Assembly (NCBI RefSeq): GCF_018129965.1
Contig: NZ_JAFCKW010000004.1
Coordinates: forward strand, 62,001-126,000
Direction: 5' to 3'
Length of the DNA: 64,000 nt
From: Bradyrhizobium diazoefficiens
GTDB lineage: Bacteria > Pseudomonadota > Alphaproteobacteria > Rhizobiales > Xanthobacteraceae
Below are positions 15,457 through 24,126 of the stretch, piece after piece (the first letter of the stretch is position 1; every line of letters begins with the position of its first letter). A program made the translations under genes and the position numbers. Below the pieces are notes generated by a model. The model was not told the origin of the DNA. It saw nothing but the letters and a program-made list of their open reading frames with translations, and did no database searches.

Positions 15457-16224
15457 ATGATGACCAAGGTCGCCGCCTTCTACCAATTCGTCGCCCTCCC
15501 CGATTACCGCGAGCTGCGCGAGCCCCTGCGCGCGTTCTGTGCCGGCCTCGCGCTGAAAGGCAGCGTGCTGCTGGCCAGCGAAGGGATCAATGGCACTCTC
15601 GCGGGCGCACCCGAGGCGATCGACGCCTTCGCCCATGAGCTCGCACACGGCGCCCTGTTCAGCGGCCGTCTCGACAACCTCGAATTGAAGTTCTCGACCG
15701 CCAAGGCGATGCCTTTCGGCCGGCTCAAGGTAAGGCTGAAGAAGGAGATCGTCACACTCGGCGACGAGGCCGCCGATCCGACGCGCCAGGTCGGCACCTA
15801 CGTCGATGCCGCCGAATGGAATGCGCTGATCACGGCGCCCGATATGCTGGTGCTCGACACCCGCAACGCCTTTGAGGTCGCGATGGGGACGTTCGAGGGC
15901 GCGGTCGATCCTGACATCAAGAGCTTCGGCCAGTTCAAGGATTTTGCCGCAGCGCAGCTCGATCCGGCGAGGCACCGCAGGATCGCGATGTTCTGTACCG
16001 GCGGCATCCGCTGCGAGAAGGCGAGCGCCCATCTGCTCGCACGCGGCTTTGCCGAGGTGTATCACCTCAAGGGCGGTATCCTGAAATATCTCGAACAGGT
16101 GCCGGAGGCGGAGAGCCGCTGGCGCGGAGAATGCTTCGTGTTCGACGAGCGTGTGGCGCTCGGCCACGGATTGCGCGAACGAGGCTTGCGCGAACAAGAC
16201 ATGGGGCACGAGCGTGACGAATGA
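15457..16224 (+). CDS. trhO: tRNA uridine(34) hydroxylase TrhO (rhodanese domain)
   Basis: A 255-residue protein of the YceA/TrhO family, which makes 5-hydroxyuridine at the wobble position of certain tRNAs. The N-terminal acylphosphatase-like domain (residues 1-95; FYQFVALPDYRELREPL, LASEGINGTLAG) and the rhodanese domain (VLDTRNAFEVAMGTFEGAVDP; active-site FCTGGIRCEKASAHLL) are both present, with the catalytic cysteine in CTGGIRCEK. The first in-frame ATG near the conserved MTKVAAFYQF is used. slyX overlaps its end by 11 bases. Confidence 0.9.
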   Translation: MMTKVAAFYQFVALPDYRELREPLRAFCAGLALKGSVLLASEGINGTLAGAPEAIDAFAHELAHGALFSGRLDNLELKFSTAKAMPFGRLKVRLKKEIVTLGDEAADPTRQVGTYVDAAEWNALITAPDMLVLDTRNAFEVAMGTFEGAVDPDIKSFGQFKDFAAAQLDPARHRRIAMFCTGGIRCEKASAHLLARGFAEVYHLKGGILKYLEQVPEAESRWRGECFVFDERVALGHGLRERGLREQDMGHERDE

Positions 16225-16432
16225 GATCAGGACGCTGGGCGAGCGCATCGACGCGCTCGAGACGCGCATAGCCTATCAGGACGACACCATCGAGACGCTG
16301 AACCAGACCATCACGGCCCAGTGGAAGCAGATCGACGTGCTGACACGGAAGATCGCAGAGCTCGGCGAGCGGCTGCAGGAAGCCGAGGCGAACGCGCCGG
16401 GAGCAACCAACGAGCGTCCGCCGCACTATTGA
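16214..16432 (+). CDS. slyX: SlyX-family protein
   Basis: A 72-residue coiled-coil protein: TLGERIDALETRIAYQDDTIETLNQTI followed by QWKQIDVLTRKIAELGERL and the conserved C-terminal RPPHY. The only suitable start is the GTG at 16214, inside the last codons of trhO, so the two are translationally coupled. The function of SlyX is unknown. Confidence 0.85.
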   Translation: MTNEIRTLGERIDALETRIAYQDDTIETLNQTITAQWKQIDVLTRKIAELGERLQEAEANAPGATNERPPHY

Positions 16433-16438
16433 GCCGTG

Positions 16439-18340
16439 CTACTGGCCGGACGCCTTGCGCAGCAGATGGGTGACCTCGCCAGCCATCATGAGGCAATCGC
16501 GGCCGGCATCCTTGGCCGCGTAGAGCGCCTGATCCGCGGCCTCCACCAGCGTGCCGACACCTGCAGTCCGCTCCAGCGCCGGCCGGCAGGCGGCGCCGCC
16601 GAGCGAAGCGGTGATGCAGCCCGCGCGATTGGTGCTGTGGACGAGGCCTGCCTCGCGGATGGTCTTGCGGACCCGCTCGCCGATCCGCGCGCAGCCCGCA
16701 GCGTCCGTGTTCGGCAACAGCACGGCGAACTCCTCGCCACCGTAGCGCGCAGCCAGGTCACCGGCGCGATGCATCTCGGCGGCGATAGCATGTGCCACCA
16801 CGCGCAGGCAGGCATCGCCCGCGGGATGGCCGAACTCATCGTTGTAGGACTTGAAGTGATCGACATCGATCATCAACAGGGCGAGGGTGGTGCGCTCGCG
16901 ATAGGCGCGCGCCCATTCTTCACCGAGCCGTTCATCGAAACAGCGCCGGTTGGCGAGCCCGGTGAGGCTGTCCTCGATTGCCAGCGACTCGAGCCGGGTC
17001 TCCAGCTTCTTCTGATCGGTGATGTCGCGCGAGATCGCGACCAGTCCGTCGACGAGGCCATTGTCCTTGCGCGTCACCCGCATGTTCGATTCAAGCCACA
17101 CTTCACCATTGTTGCGGTGCGTGTTGCGGTAGGTGACGCGGGCCTCCTCCCTCTCGCCACGTTTCATGGCCTCGACGACCGCCCGGACCTGGGGCAAGTC
17201 CTCCGGGTGGACGCCGGCGAGCGCGTGGGTTCCGATCAGTTGAGCGGCGCGCCGGCCAACGACGCGGATGGACGAGGGCGAGACATAGCGAAGCTGCTCG
17301 TCGAGCCCGATACGGGTGACCATGTCGCTGGAGCCCTCCGCAAGCAGGCGGAAATGGGCCTCCTTCTCGACCAGCGCCGCAGCCATCCGCTGACCTCGTT
17401 GCAGATGCCGCACCAGAACGGCACCAATGACCGCGATCAGCATGACCAGCGCGAGCACGAAGAGCATGCGTGTGATGGCCGCGGCGCGCCACGGCGCCAG
17501 CAATTCGTCCTTGTCCACGGTGGCGATCAGGACGAGCGGGTAGCGGCTGCTGCGTTTGAAGAAACTGACCCGGTCGGCGCCATCCAGAGTCGATTTGAAA
17601 TAGTAGGCGCCGCTCGGCCCTTGCAGGCTGGCCTCGCGGAATAGGGCCGAGCCGGGAACGCTGCGGCCGACGAACTTCGCGTTGTTCGGATTTCGCGCAA
17701 TGAAGGTCGCGTCGCTGTACATCAACGCCACCGAGCTGTTGCGGCCGATCTCGAACTGCTCGTAGAAGTGCGAAAGATAGCTGGAGCCGATGGTCGCGAG
17801 TACCACGCCGGCGAAACTGCCGTCCGGCTTGTTGAAACGACGCGACAGGGTGACGACCCATTCGCCGTCGAGCAGGCTCTTCACGGGACGCCCGACATAG
17901 GCCTCCCGGTTCGGTGAGAGCTGGTGATGGCGGAAGAACGCGTCGTCGCTCAGCGTGGAGCCGATCGTTCCCGGCGAAGTCAGCCAGTTGCCCTGGTCGT
18001 CGATGACGGCGAGGCTGTGGACGCGCTCCATTGCCTTCCTGCGCAGCTCGAGGACCTTGTGCAATCTCGCCATCGTCGCTGGATCGGTGCCGTCGATCTC
18101 CAACCGGCCGACGGTGCCGACGACGCCGGAATCGAGCAGGTCGAGACTGTCCTCGGCGTGCTGCGTCAGCGAACGTACGACGTTTGCCATCTCGGTCTCG
18201 GCGCCCTTGAGCACCGCATCGCGCGCGGCCCATTCACGCCAGAAACTGACGCCGAGGATCGCAACACAGGTCAGCACGACGAAAGCTGCCGCGCGCAGCG
18301 GCAGGCGGCTCCATCCGGCTCTTTGGATAACAGTGTTCAC
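16439..18340 (-). CDS. Membrane diguanylate cyclase with dCache and PAS domains
   Basis: A 633-residue sensor that should make cyclic di-GMP. Order: transmembrane helix (residues 14-32), periplasmic dCache domain (about 40-285, with LAVIDDQGNWL, AYVGRPVKSLLDGEWVVTLSRRF, FKRSSRYPLVL), second helix (about 290-312), PAS domain (325-450) and GGDEF domain (460-620). The active site is RYGGEEF, so it is catalytically complete, and RAGD five residues upstream is an intact product-inhibition I-site. The start is a GTG at 18340. Its periplasmic domain resembles that of the hybrid kinase at 52.6-54.8 kb. Confidence 0.92.
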   Translation of the reverse strand: MNTVIQRAGWSRLPLRAAAFVVLTCVAILGVSFWREWAARDAVLKGAETEMANVVRSLTQHAEDSLDLLDSGVVGTVGRLEIDGTDPATMARLHKVLELRRKAMERVHSLAVIDDQGNWLTSPGTIGSTLSDDAFFRHHQLSPNREAYVGRPVKSLLDGEWVVTLSRRFNKPDGSFAGVVLATIGSSYLSHFYEQFEIGRNSSVALMYSDATFIARNPNNAKFVGRSVPGSALFREASLQGPSGAYYFKSTLDGADRVSFFKRSSRYPLVLIATVDKDELLAPWRAAAITRMLFVLALVMLIAVIGAVLVRHLQRGQRMAAALVEKEAHFRLLAEGSSDMVTRIGLDEQLRYVSPSSIRVVGRRAAQLIGTHALAGVHPEDLPQVRAVVEAMKRGEREEARVTYRNTHRNNGEVWLESNMRVTRKDNGLVDGLVAISRDITDQKKLETRLESLAIEDSLTGLANRRCFDERLGEEWARAYRERTTLALLMIDVDHFKSYNDEFGHPAGDACLRVVAHAIAAEMHRAGDLAARYGGEEFAVLLPNTDAAGCARIGERVRKTIREAGLVHSTNRAGCITASLGGAACRPALERTAGVGTLVEAADQALYAAKDAGRDCLMMAGEVTHLLRKASGQ

Positions 18341-18521
18341 GCGGCAGATATCTCCGATCCCGCGGAAACTCTGCTGCTTCTGTTAGTGAACCTTGAAACG
18401 CCTGGCGGCATTCACGGGGATATAAGGGTTTCCCGTACTCCTACGGACCGGAGAGTCGCTGGATCGCTAACAGCGCGTTAGCGACCCTATCGGAAACCGG
18501 CGGCGGACCTTGGTGATCGCG

Positions 18522-18761
<240 letters not shown>

Positions 18762-18763
18762 TC

Positions 18764-18788
18764 AACGCAGCGCATTTGCCCTGGTTCC
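18764..18788 (-). promoter_or_regulatory. EcfG-type promoter for the 71-residue stress protein
   Basis: On the minus strand GGAAC (18788-18784), a 16-base spacer and CGTT (18767-18764) match the EcfG consensus exactly. The -10 element is 26 bp before the ATG at 18737. Confidence 0.8.
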
Positions 18789-18858
18789 ACAGTTCCGCTC
18801 CAGCCGCTGCGATCGCGCATGGCGAGCAGATGCTGAAGCGGGTCCGGAGCTATCGCGG

Positions 18859-19476
18859 CTAAGCCGCGGCGGCAAACTCCGGCACATGTCTTGCCCCGAA
18901 TACCCCGAGCAAGAGCTGGGCGCTGCTCTTCACGCCGGCCTTGCGCAGGATATTGGCCCGATGGTCCTCGACCGTGCGCGGGCTGAGACCCAATTGTCTC
19001 GCCATAAGCTTTGTCGACAAGCCCGCGAGCATGTGGTCCAGCACCTCCCGTTCACGCTTCGTGAGACGTTTGGCGTGTTTGAAATGCGCGGCCGCGCTGG
19101 CGGCCGAGCGCGCGCCTGCACAGGCCGTCTCGATCCGCTCGATCAGGGTATCCGGCCGGAACGGCTTCTCGATGAAGTCCGCAGCTCCGAAGCGGAGCGA
19201 ACGCACGGCCGTGGCGATATCGCCGTGACCGGAGATCATCAGGATCGGCGCCGGACAACCCTGGTCGCGAAGCTCGCTCAATGTTTCCAGGCCTGATTTG
19301 CCGGGCACACACACATCCAGAAGAATACAGACCGGCGAGTTCTGGCGGGCCTCGATCTGGAGCGCCTCGCCGTCCGCGAAGAAGACGGACCGGTATCCGG
19401 CCTTCTCGAGAATGGCTTTCAGCATCATGCGCATCGTCAGATCATCTTCGAGGATGAAGACATCGTTGGTGTTCAT
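18859..19476 (-). CDS. FixJ/NarL-type two-component response regulator
   Basis: A 205-residue regulator. The receiver domain (residues 5-115) has FILEDDLTMRMM, the phospho-acceptor Asp in CILLDVCVPGKSG, the conserved Ser/Thr in LMISGHGDI, and Lys in FIEKPF. The C-terminal LuxR-type helix-turn-helix is LTKREREVLDHMLAGLSTKLMARQLGLSPRTVEDHRANILRKAG. The ATG at 19476 follows GGGGGAAG by 5 bases; longer frames are not supported. No partner kinase is adjacent. Confidence 0.9.
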   Translation of the reverse strand: MNTNDVFILEDDLTMRMMLKAILEKAGYRSVFFADGEALQIEARQNSPVCILLDVCVPGKSGLETLSELRDQGCPAPILMISGHGDIATAVRSLRFGAADFIEKPFRPDTLIERIETACAGARSAASAAAHFKHAKRLTKREREVLDHMLAGLSTKLMARQLGLSPRTVEDHRANILRKAGVKSSAQLLLGVFGARHVPEFAAAA

Positions 19477-19604
19477 TGTTCTTCCCCCTGCACTGTAACC
19501 GGAGATCGCTATGCACCGATCAGGCCACCGGGAAAAGCGGAACATGCCGGGAGAGTTGTCCATCCGATAATCGACAACCCGCTCAAGAGCTTCTTGCGTT
19601 AAAT

Positions 19605-19780
19605 CGAAATTAAAGCCTCGCCGGCGATGGCCGGGTCCGCGCCGCAAAAAATGCGAAAACAACCCCATGCACAATAGAAATTATTGAAGAATTTCGTCCG
19701 GACTGGCTCCAGGCCGTGCAACGAAGACATTTGACACGTCGGGCAATACAGGAGCACGATGGCATCATCGCCCAGATCGT
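19605..19780. repeat. Dispersed intergenic repeat
   Basis: The stretch containing GGCCGGGTCCGCGCCGCAAA, GCGAAAACAACCCCATGCAC, CCAGGCC and TTGACACGTCGGGCAATACA is a familiar non-coding repeat type of Bradyrhizobium and Rhodopseudomonas chromosomes. It is more AT-rich than its neighbours and fills most of the gap between the response regulator and hemC. Recognition is from memory of the repeat type, not from a search. Confidence 0.5.
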
Positions 19781-19795
19781 GATGTCGCAGGCCAG

Positions 19796-20776
19796 CTACC
19801 GGGGCCGGCAACGCTCGATGATCTCGGCAGCGCCCCTGCCCAGCAGATCCAGCCCCACCGCACGGCCGAGTTCACGCGGCCGATCGGAAGGGCCCGACCG
19901 CGACGCTTCGATGATGGTGTTGCCCGAGAGATCGAGCACGGATGCGGTGAGCGACATCTGATCGCCCGCGATGGTCGAGAAGCCCGCCACCGGCGAATTG
20001 CAGTGGCCGTTGAGCACCCACAACACCTCGCGCTCGGCATCGGCACAGGTATGTGCGGCGAGATCGTCGATCGATGCGAGGATGCGCCGCGTCGGCCAAT
20101 CCTGCGCCGCGCATTCGACCGCGACGATGCCCTGCCCTGCCGCCGGCAACATTTCCGCCGCGGTGAACTCATAGGCGATGCGATGGGACAGCCCGACGCG
20201 ATCGAGACCGGAGCGCGCCATGATCAGCGCGTCCGCCGGTCCCACCGCGCCGCCGTCGGGCAGGCGCTGCTTCTCGCCGGTGTCGAGCTTTCGCACGCGC
20301 GTGTCGGCGGCGCCGCGAAAATGGATGACCTCGATCTCCGGAAACACGCGTCGCACATAGGCCGCGCGGCGCACGGCGTTGGTGCCGACCTTGAAACCCC
20401 TGCCGCGGGACTGGCGCAGCGCCTCGATCGTCACGCCCTCGCGCAGCACCAGCGCATCGCCAGCGGGATCGCGCGACAGCGTGGCGCCGATGACGAGGCC
20501 CGGGGTGTCCTCGTTACCCGGCATGTCCTTGAGCGAGTGCATCGCCGCCTGCAATTCGCCCGACAGCACGGCGGCGCGAATCTGCGCGACGAAGGCACCG
20601 CCCTTGCCGCCATGGGGCAGCAGCTTGCTGGTCTGGTCGGTATCTCCCGTGGTGTCGAACTTGACGATCTCGACATCGAGATCGGGCACCGCAGCGGTCA
20701 GGCGGCGCGCGATCTCTTCCGTCTGGGCCAGCGCCATCGCGCTCTTGCGGGTGCCGATCTTCAGTCGCGTCGCCAA
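19796..20776 (-). CDS. hemC: Hydroxymethylbilane synthase (porphobilinogen deaminase), divergent form
   Basis: A 326-residue enzyme of tetrapyrrole synthesis that joins four porphobilinogens into hydroxymethylbilane. Catalytic Asp84 (HSLKDMPG), the substrate-binding arginine pair (VGTNAVRRAAY) and the cofactor cysteine, Cys259 (LNGHCNSPVAG), are present. It is divergent: canonical bacterial enzymes read VGTSSLRRQ and GGKGLF, whereas here it is VGTNAVRR and GGKGGAF, and no hemD follows. The start is TTG at 20776, with AAGGA 7 bases upstream; no nearer ATG fits. It may be a second copy beside a canonical hemC elsewhere. Confidence 0.85.
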   Translation of the reverse strand: MATRLKIGTRKSAMALAQTEEIARRLTAAVPDLDVEIVKFDTTGDTDQTSKLLPHGGKGGAFVAQIRAAVLSGELQAAMHSLKDMPGNEDTPGLVIGATLSRDPAGDALVLREGVTIEALRQSRGRGFKVGTNAVRRAAYVRRVFPEIEVIHFRGAADTRVRKLDTGEKQRLPDGGAVGPADALIMARSGLDRVGLSHRIAYEFTAAEMLPAAGQGIVAVECAAQDWPTRRILASIDDLAAHTCADAEREVLWVLNGHCNSPVAGFSTIAGDQMSLTASVLDLSGNTIIEASRSGPSDRPRELGRAVGLDLLGRGAAEIIERCRPR

Positions 20777-20815
20777 GCTCTTGTCCTTTCACAGGATGCG
20801 CGGACTCTTTGGTTT

Positions 20816-20885
20816 GGGCATGATCTTGTCGGCAAACCGGTTTCCACTTTGCGCTAACGCGGCCCTTCGGGTCTGGATCATGCCC
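20816..20885. repeat. Dispersed GGCATGATC/GATCATGCC repeat
   Basis: GGGCATGATC (20816-20825) and GATCATGCCC (20876-20885) flank TCGGCAAACCGGTTTCCACTTT. The same architecture is widespread in rhizobial intergenic DNA. Its right end touches the stop codon of the GMC oxidoreductase gene. Confidence 0.6.
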
Positions 20886-22510
20886 TACCGCGCATCCTCC
20901 AATATCATGTCCGAGGCCTTTTCGGCGATCATGATGATCGGCGCGTTGGTATTCCCGGAGACGAGGTCCGGCATGACCGAGCCGTCGACCACACGAAGGC
21001 CGTCGAGCCCCCTCACCTTCAGCCGCTGGTCGACCACCGCGAGCGCGTCATTGCCCATACGACAGGTCGAGGTCGGATGGTAGATGGTGCTGCCGCGCTC
21101 GCGGCAATAATCCAGAAGTTCGGCATCCGTCGAGACTTTCGTCCCGGGATCGTACTCGCCGGCCGCGAACGGCTTCATCGCCGGCGCGTTCAATATTTTG
21201 CGCAGGATCTTCAGACCTTCGACGTTGGTGGTGCGGTCGGTCTCGGTCGACATGTAATTGATGCGGATTTCCGGCGGCACCGTCGGGTCCGCGCTACGGA
21301 TACGAAGGCTGCCGCGGCTTTCGGGACGAAGCTGGCACACCGACGCCGTGAAGCCGGAGAAGTCATGCAGCTTTTCGCCCATCTTGTCGGTCGAGAACGG
21401 CAGGAAGTGAACCTGGATATCCGGCGAAGCGAGCCGCGGATTGGTCTTGAAGAACGCGCCCGCCGTGCCGGCCGCGATCGTGAGCCAGCCCTGCCGGAAC
21501 AGCGCATAGCGCGCACCGGCCAGCGCGCGCCGGACCGGATTGTTGACGGTGTCGTTCAGCGTAATCTTGTGCGAGCAGCGCATCACGACCCGGACCTGCA
21601 TGTGGTCCTGAAGATCGTGACCGACGCCTTGCGCATCCAGCACCACGTCGATGCCGTGCTTGCGCAGGAGATCGGCGGGCCCGACGCCGGAGAGCTGCAG
21701 GAGCTGCGGCGAGTTGTAGGCTCCGCTCGACAGCACCACCTCCCTGCGTGCCCGCGCACGGCGCACGGTTGAGCCTTGGCGATATTCGACGCCGACCGCA
21801 CGGCGTCCCTCGAACAGCACGCGCTGGCCGAGCGCTTCGGTCTCAACCGTGAGATTGCCGCGCGTCTTTGCAGGGCCAAGATAGGCCACCGCCGTCGAGG
21901 CGCGGCGGCCATTGCGCGTGGTGGTCTGGAACAGGCCGACGCCTTCCTGGGTGGCGCCGTTGAAATCGGGGTTGTAGGGCAGGCCGGTTTCGACGGCGGC
22001 GTCGATAAAAGCCTTCGACAGCGGATCGGTCACGACCATGTTGGAGACCGGCAGCGGGCCGCCGGTGCCGTGATATTGGTCCGCGCCGCGCGTCTGGTTC
22101 TCGGCCTTCTTGAAGTAAGGCAGCACGTCGTCATAGCCCCAGCCGGTGTTGCCCTGCTGGCGCCAGCGATCATAGTCCTCGTGCTGGCCGCGGACATAGA
22201 GCAGGCCGTTGATCGAACTCGATCCCCCCAGCGTCTTGCCGCGTGGCTGGAACACCTGACGTCCCTTCAGCTCGGGCTCGGGCTCGGTCTGGTACATCCA
22301 GTTGACGGTTTTTTCCTTGAACAGTTTGCCATAGCCGAGCGGCACGTGGATCCAGATGTTGGAATCCTTCGGGCCGGCCTCGAGCAGTAGCACGCTGTGC
22401 TTGCCGCTTGCCGACAGCCGGTTGGCGAGCACGCAGCCGGCGGAGCCGGCGCCGACGATGATGTAGTCGAATTCGGGATCGGAGGGCATCAGGGAGGAAT
22501 TTGCGTTCAT
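20885..22510 (-). CDS. GMC-family FAD-dependent oxidoreductase (choline/alcohol dehydrogenase-like)
   Basis: A 541-residue flavoprotein. The N terminus has the FAD dinucleotide motif (DYIIVGAGSAGCVLANRLS), then LGGSSSINGLLYVRGQHEDYDRW, the GMC signature 1 region. GAYNSPQLLQLSGVGP is signature 2. The C-terminal active-site motif is IYHPTSTCRMG with the catalytic histidine, and the final VVDGSVMPDLVSGNTNAPIIMIAEKASDMI. It oxidises a primary alcohol, possibly choline or an alkyl or aryl alcohol. It stands alone; no betaine genes are adjacent, so the substrate is open. Confidence 0.88.
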   Translation of the reverse strand: MNANSSLMPSDPEFDYIIVGAGSAGCVLANRLSASGKHSVLLLEAGPKDSNIWIHVPLGYGKLFKEKTVNWMYQTEPEPELKGRQVFQPRGKTLGGSSSINGLLYVRGQHEDYDRWRQQGNTGWGYDDVLPYFKKAENQTRGADQYHGTGGPLPVSNMVVTDPLSKAFIDAAVETGLPYNPDFNGATQEGVGLFQTTTRNGRRASTAVAYLGPAKTRGNLTVETEALGQRVLFEGRRAVGVEYRQGSTVRRARARREVVLSSGAYNSPQLLQLSGVGPADLLRKHGIDVVLDAQGVGHDLQDHMQVRVVMRCSHKITLNDTVNNPVRRALAGARYALFRQGWLTIAAGTAGAFFKTNPRLASPDIQVHFLPFSTDKMGEKLHDFSGFTASVCQLRPESRGSLRIRSADPTVPPEIRINYMSTETDRTTNVEGLKILRKILNAPAMKPFAAGEYDPGTKVSTDAELLDYCRERGSTIYHPTSTCRMGNDALAVVDQRLKVRGLDGLRVVDGSVMPDLVSGNTNAPIIMIAEKASDMILEDAR

Positions 22511-22547
22511 GCGCTATTCGTCTTCTTTTTGGTGTGGGCGTTTCCGT

Positions 22548-22692
22548 CGTCACCTCTCCCCGACGGGGAGACGTCGGATTGCGTAGCAATCCGGGTGAGA
22601 GGCCGCAACGGGCAGCTGAGACCGTGCCCCCTCACCCGGATCGCATCTTTGACGTGATCCGGCCTCTCCCTATGGGAGAGGTGGTGGGAGTT
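22548..22692. repeat. Palindromic repeat cluster
   Basis: CCTCTCCCCGACGGGGAGA, GGATTGCGTAGCAATCCGGG, CCTCACCCGGATCGCAT and CCTCTCCCTATGGGAGAGG form nested, mutually complementary units. This CCTCTCC/GGAGAGG element is a well-known dispersed repeat in Bradyrhizobium. Confidence 0.55.
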
Positions 22693-22770
22693 CGGTATCG
22701 GCATCGCCTGCAAAACTGGTCTCGCACCAGCAACCATGACTTGACACGCAACGCCTCGACCAGCGACTTG

Positions 22771-22941
22771 AACGCAAGGGCATATAGTTATTTCGCACGG
22801 CTGTTCGCCGGCGATTTGTCGGCCTTTGGCGGTCCAGCAACGGACGACGCCATCGCCGGCCATATCCGCGCCGAGCAGATGTCGCTGGTGCTCGGCTATT
22901 CCGTCGGCATCATGGTGGCCAACGCCTGCAACGCTGGGATT
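22771..22941 (+). pseudogene. Possible N-terminal remnant of a signalling protein
   Basis: An open stretch encodes NARAYSYFARLFAGDLSAFG followed by AGHIRAEQMSLVLGYSVGIM and VANACNAG, which resembles the helix that precedes the first transmembrane segment in Bradyrhizobium GGDEF/EAL proteins. It then runs into repeat sequence and stops. There is no start codon with a ribosome site. I treat it as a decayed fragment. Confidence 0.3.
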
Positions 22942-22954
22942 GCGCCGCTACGAA

Positions 22955-23095
22955 CGCGGTGCGCTCTCTCCCCCGCCTGCGGGGAGGGCTGGGGGAAGGT
23001 GTTTCCGCAACGGGATAATCCCCGAGCGGATAAAGCCCTCACCCGGCGCTGCGCGCCGACCTCTCCGCAAGCGGGAGAGGCAAGGAGCCCGCGGC
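22955..23095. repeat. Palindromic repeat cluster
   Basis: CTCTCCCCCGCCTGCGGGGA and GACCTCTCCGCAAGCGGGAG, with GCGCTGCGCGC between them, are the same class of CTCTCC...GGAGAG repeat as at 22548-22692. It lies just after the 3' end of the vanB-like gene. Confidence 0.5.
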
Positions 23096-23133
23096 TCCTT
23101 CCATAACTCGCTTTGGAACCCCTTCCCCGCTCC

Positions 23134-24114
23134 TCAGACCGCGTCCGCGCGCAGCAGCGTATCCACCGTGATGGTGCCGCGTGCGCGCGAAACACACGCG
23201 CAGATCTTCTGGTTGCTCTCTTTTTGGTGGTCGCTGAAAAAGACGTCGCGGTGGTCGATTTCGCCGTCGACCTCGACCACGTCGATGGCGCAGAGGCCGC
23301 ATTCGCCGCGCTTGCAATCATACATCACGTCGTGGCCGCTGGCGTTGAGCACGTCCAGCATCGAACGCTCGCGCGGGATTTCGAGCTCGACATTCGAGTC
23401 CTTCAGGCGAACGCGAAATGTTTCGGTCGGCAGCGTGCCGCTGGAGCCGAATGTCTCGTAGCGGAGGTCGGGGAGCGGATGGCCGGCGCCGATCCAGGCG
23501 TGGCGCGCGGCATCGAGCATCCGCATCGGACCGCAGAAGAGCGCCAGCGCATCTTGCGGAAGCGCGGCGAACAGGGCGTCGAGATCGAGCCGGCGGCCCT
23601 CGTCGCTGGCATGGACGACCAGGCGGTCACCGAGCATTGCCGCGAGGTCGTCGAGATAGGCCGCCTCGCCACGCGAGCGGACCGCATAATGCAGCGTGAC
23701 GTCGGCGCCGCGCCGCGCCAGCGCCTGCGCGGCACCGAGGATCGGGGTGATGCCGATGCCGCCGGCGATCAGACAATAGTTCTGGCGCGCCCAGTCGACC
23801 GCGAGCAGCGACGACGGCCGGGTGATGTCGAGCCGCGCGCCCGGCGCGAGCTGCCACATGTAGCGCGAGCCGCCGCGGGAATCCTCGGCGCGGCGCACCG
23901 CGATCCTGAAGCCAAGCGAGGTGGCCTCGCCGACCAGCGAATAGGACCGCGTCTCGGGCTGCCCGTCGATGGTGACGCTGACATTGATGTGGCTGCCGAC
24001 CGGATAGGTTTCGCCGTCGAACCGATCGGGACGGATCAGGAACTCGCGGATGCCGGGCGCCAGATCGCGCGTCGAGACGAGCGTGGCCGGAATCCAGGTT
24101 TCGATGAAGCGCAT
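23134..24114 (-). CDS. vanB: Vanillate demethylase-type reductase (PDR/VanB family)
   Basis: A 326-residue flavin/iron-sulfur reductase that passes NADH electrons to the Rieske oxygenase. Order: FNR-type flavin domain (residues 1-100, RSYSLVGEA binding FMN), NAD domain (100-230, LIAGGIGITPILGAAQAL), and a C-terminal plant-type [2Fe-2S] ferredoxin domain with CKRGECGLC and the fourth cysteine in KICACVSRARG. This order is that of phthalate dioxygenase reductase and VanB. It is the last gene of vanA-gntR-vanB, 12 bases after gntR. The substrate specificity follows from vanA. Confidence 0.85.
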   Translation of the reverse strand: MRFIETWIPATLVSTRDLAPGIREFLIRPDRFDGETYPVGSHINVSVTIDGQPETRSYSLVGEATSLGFRIAVRRAEDSRGGSRYMWQLAPGARLDITRPSSLLAVDWARQNYCLIAGGIGITPILGAAQALARRGADVTLHYAVRSRGEAAYLDDLAAMLGDRLVVHASDEGRRLDLDALFAALPQDALALFCGPMRMLDAARHAWIGAGHPLPDLRYETFGSSGTLPTETFRVRLKDSNVELEIPRERSMLDVLNASGHDVMYDCKRGECGLCAIDVVEVDGEIDHRDVFFSDHQKESNQKICACVSRARGTITVDTLLRADAV

Positions 24115-24126
24115 GGTTGACTGCCC

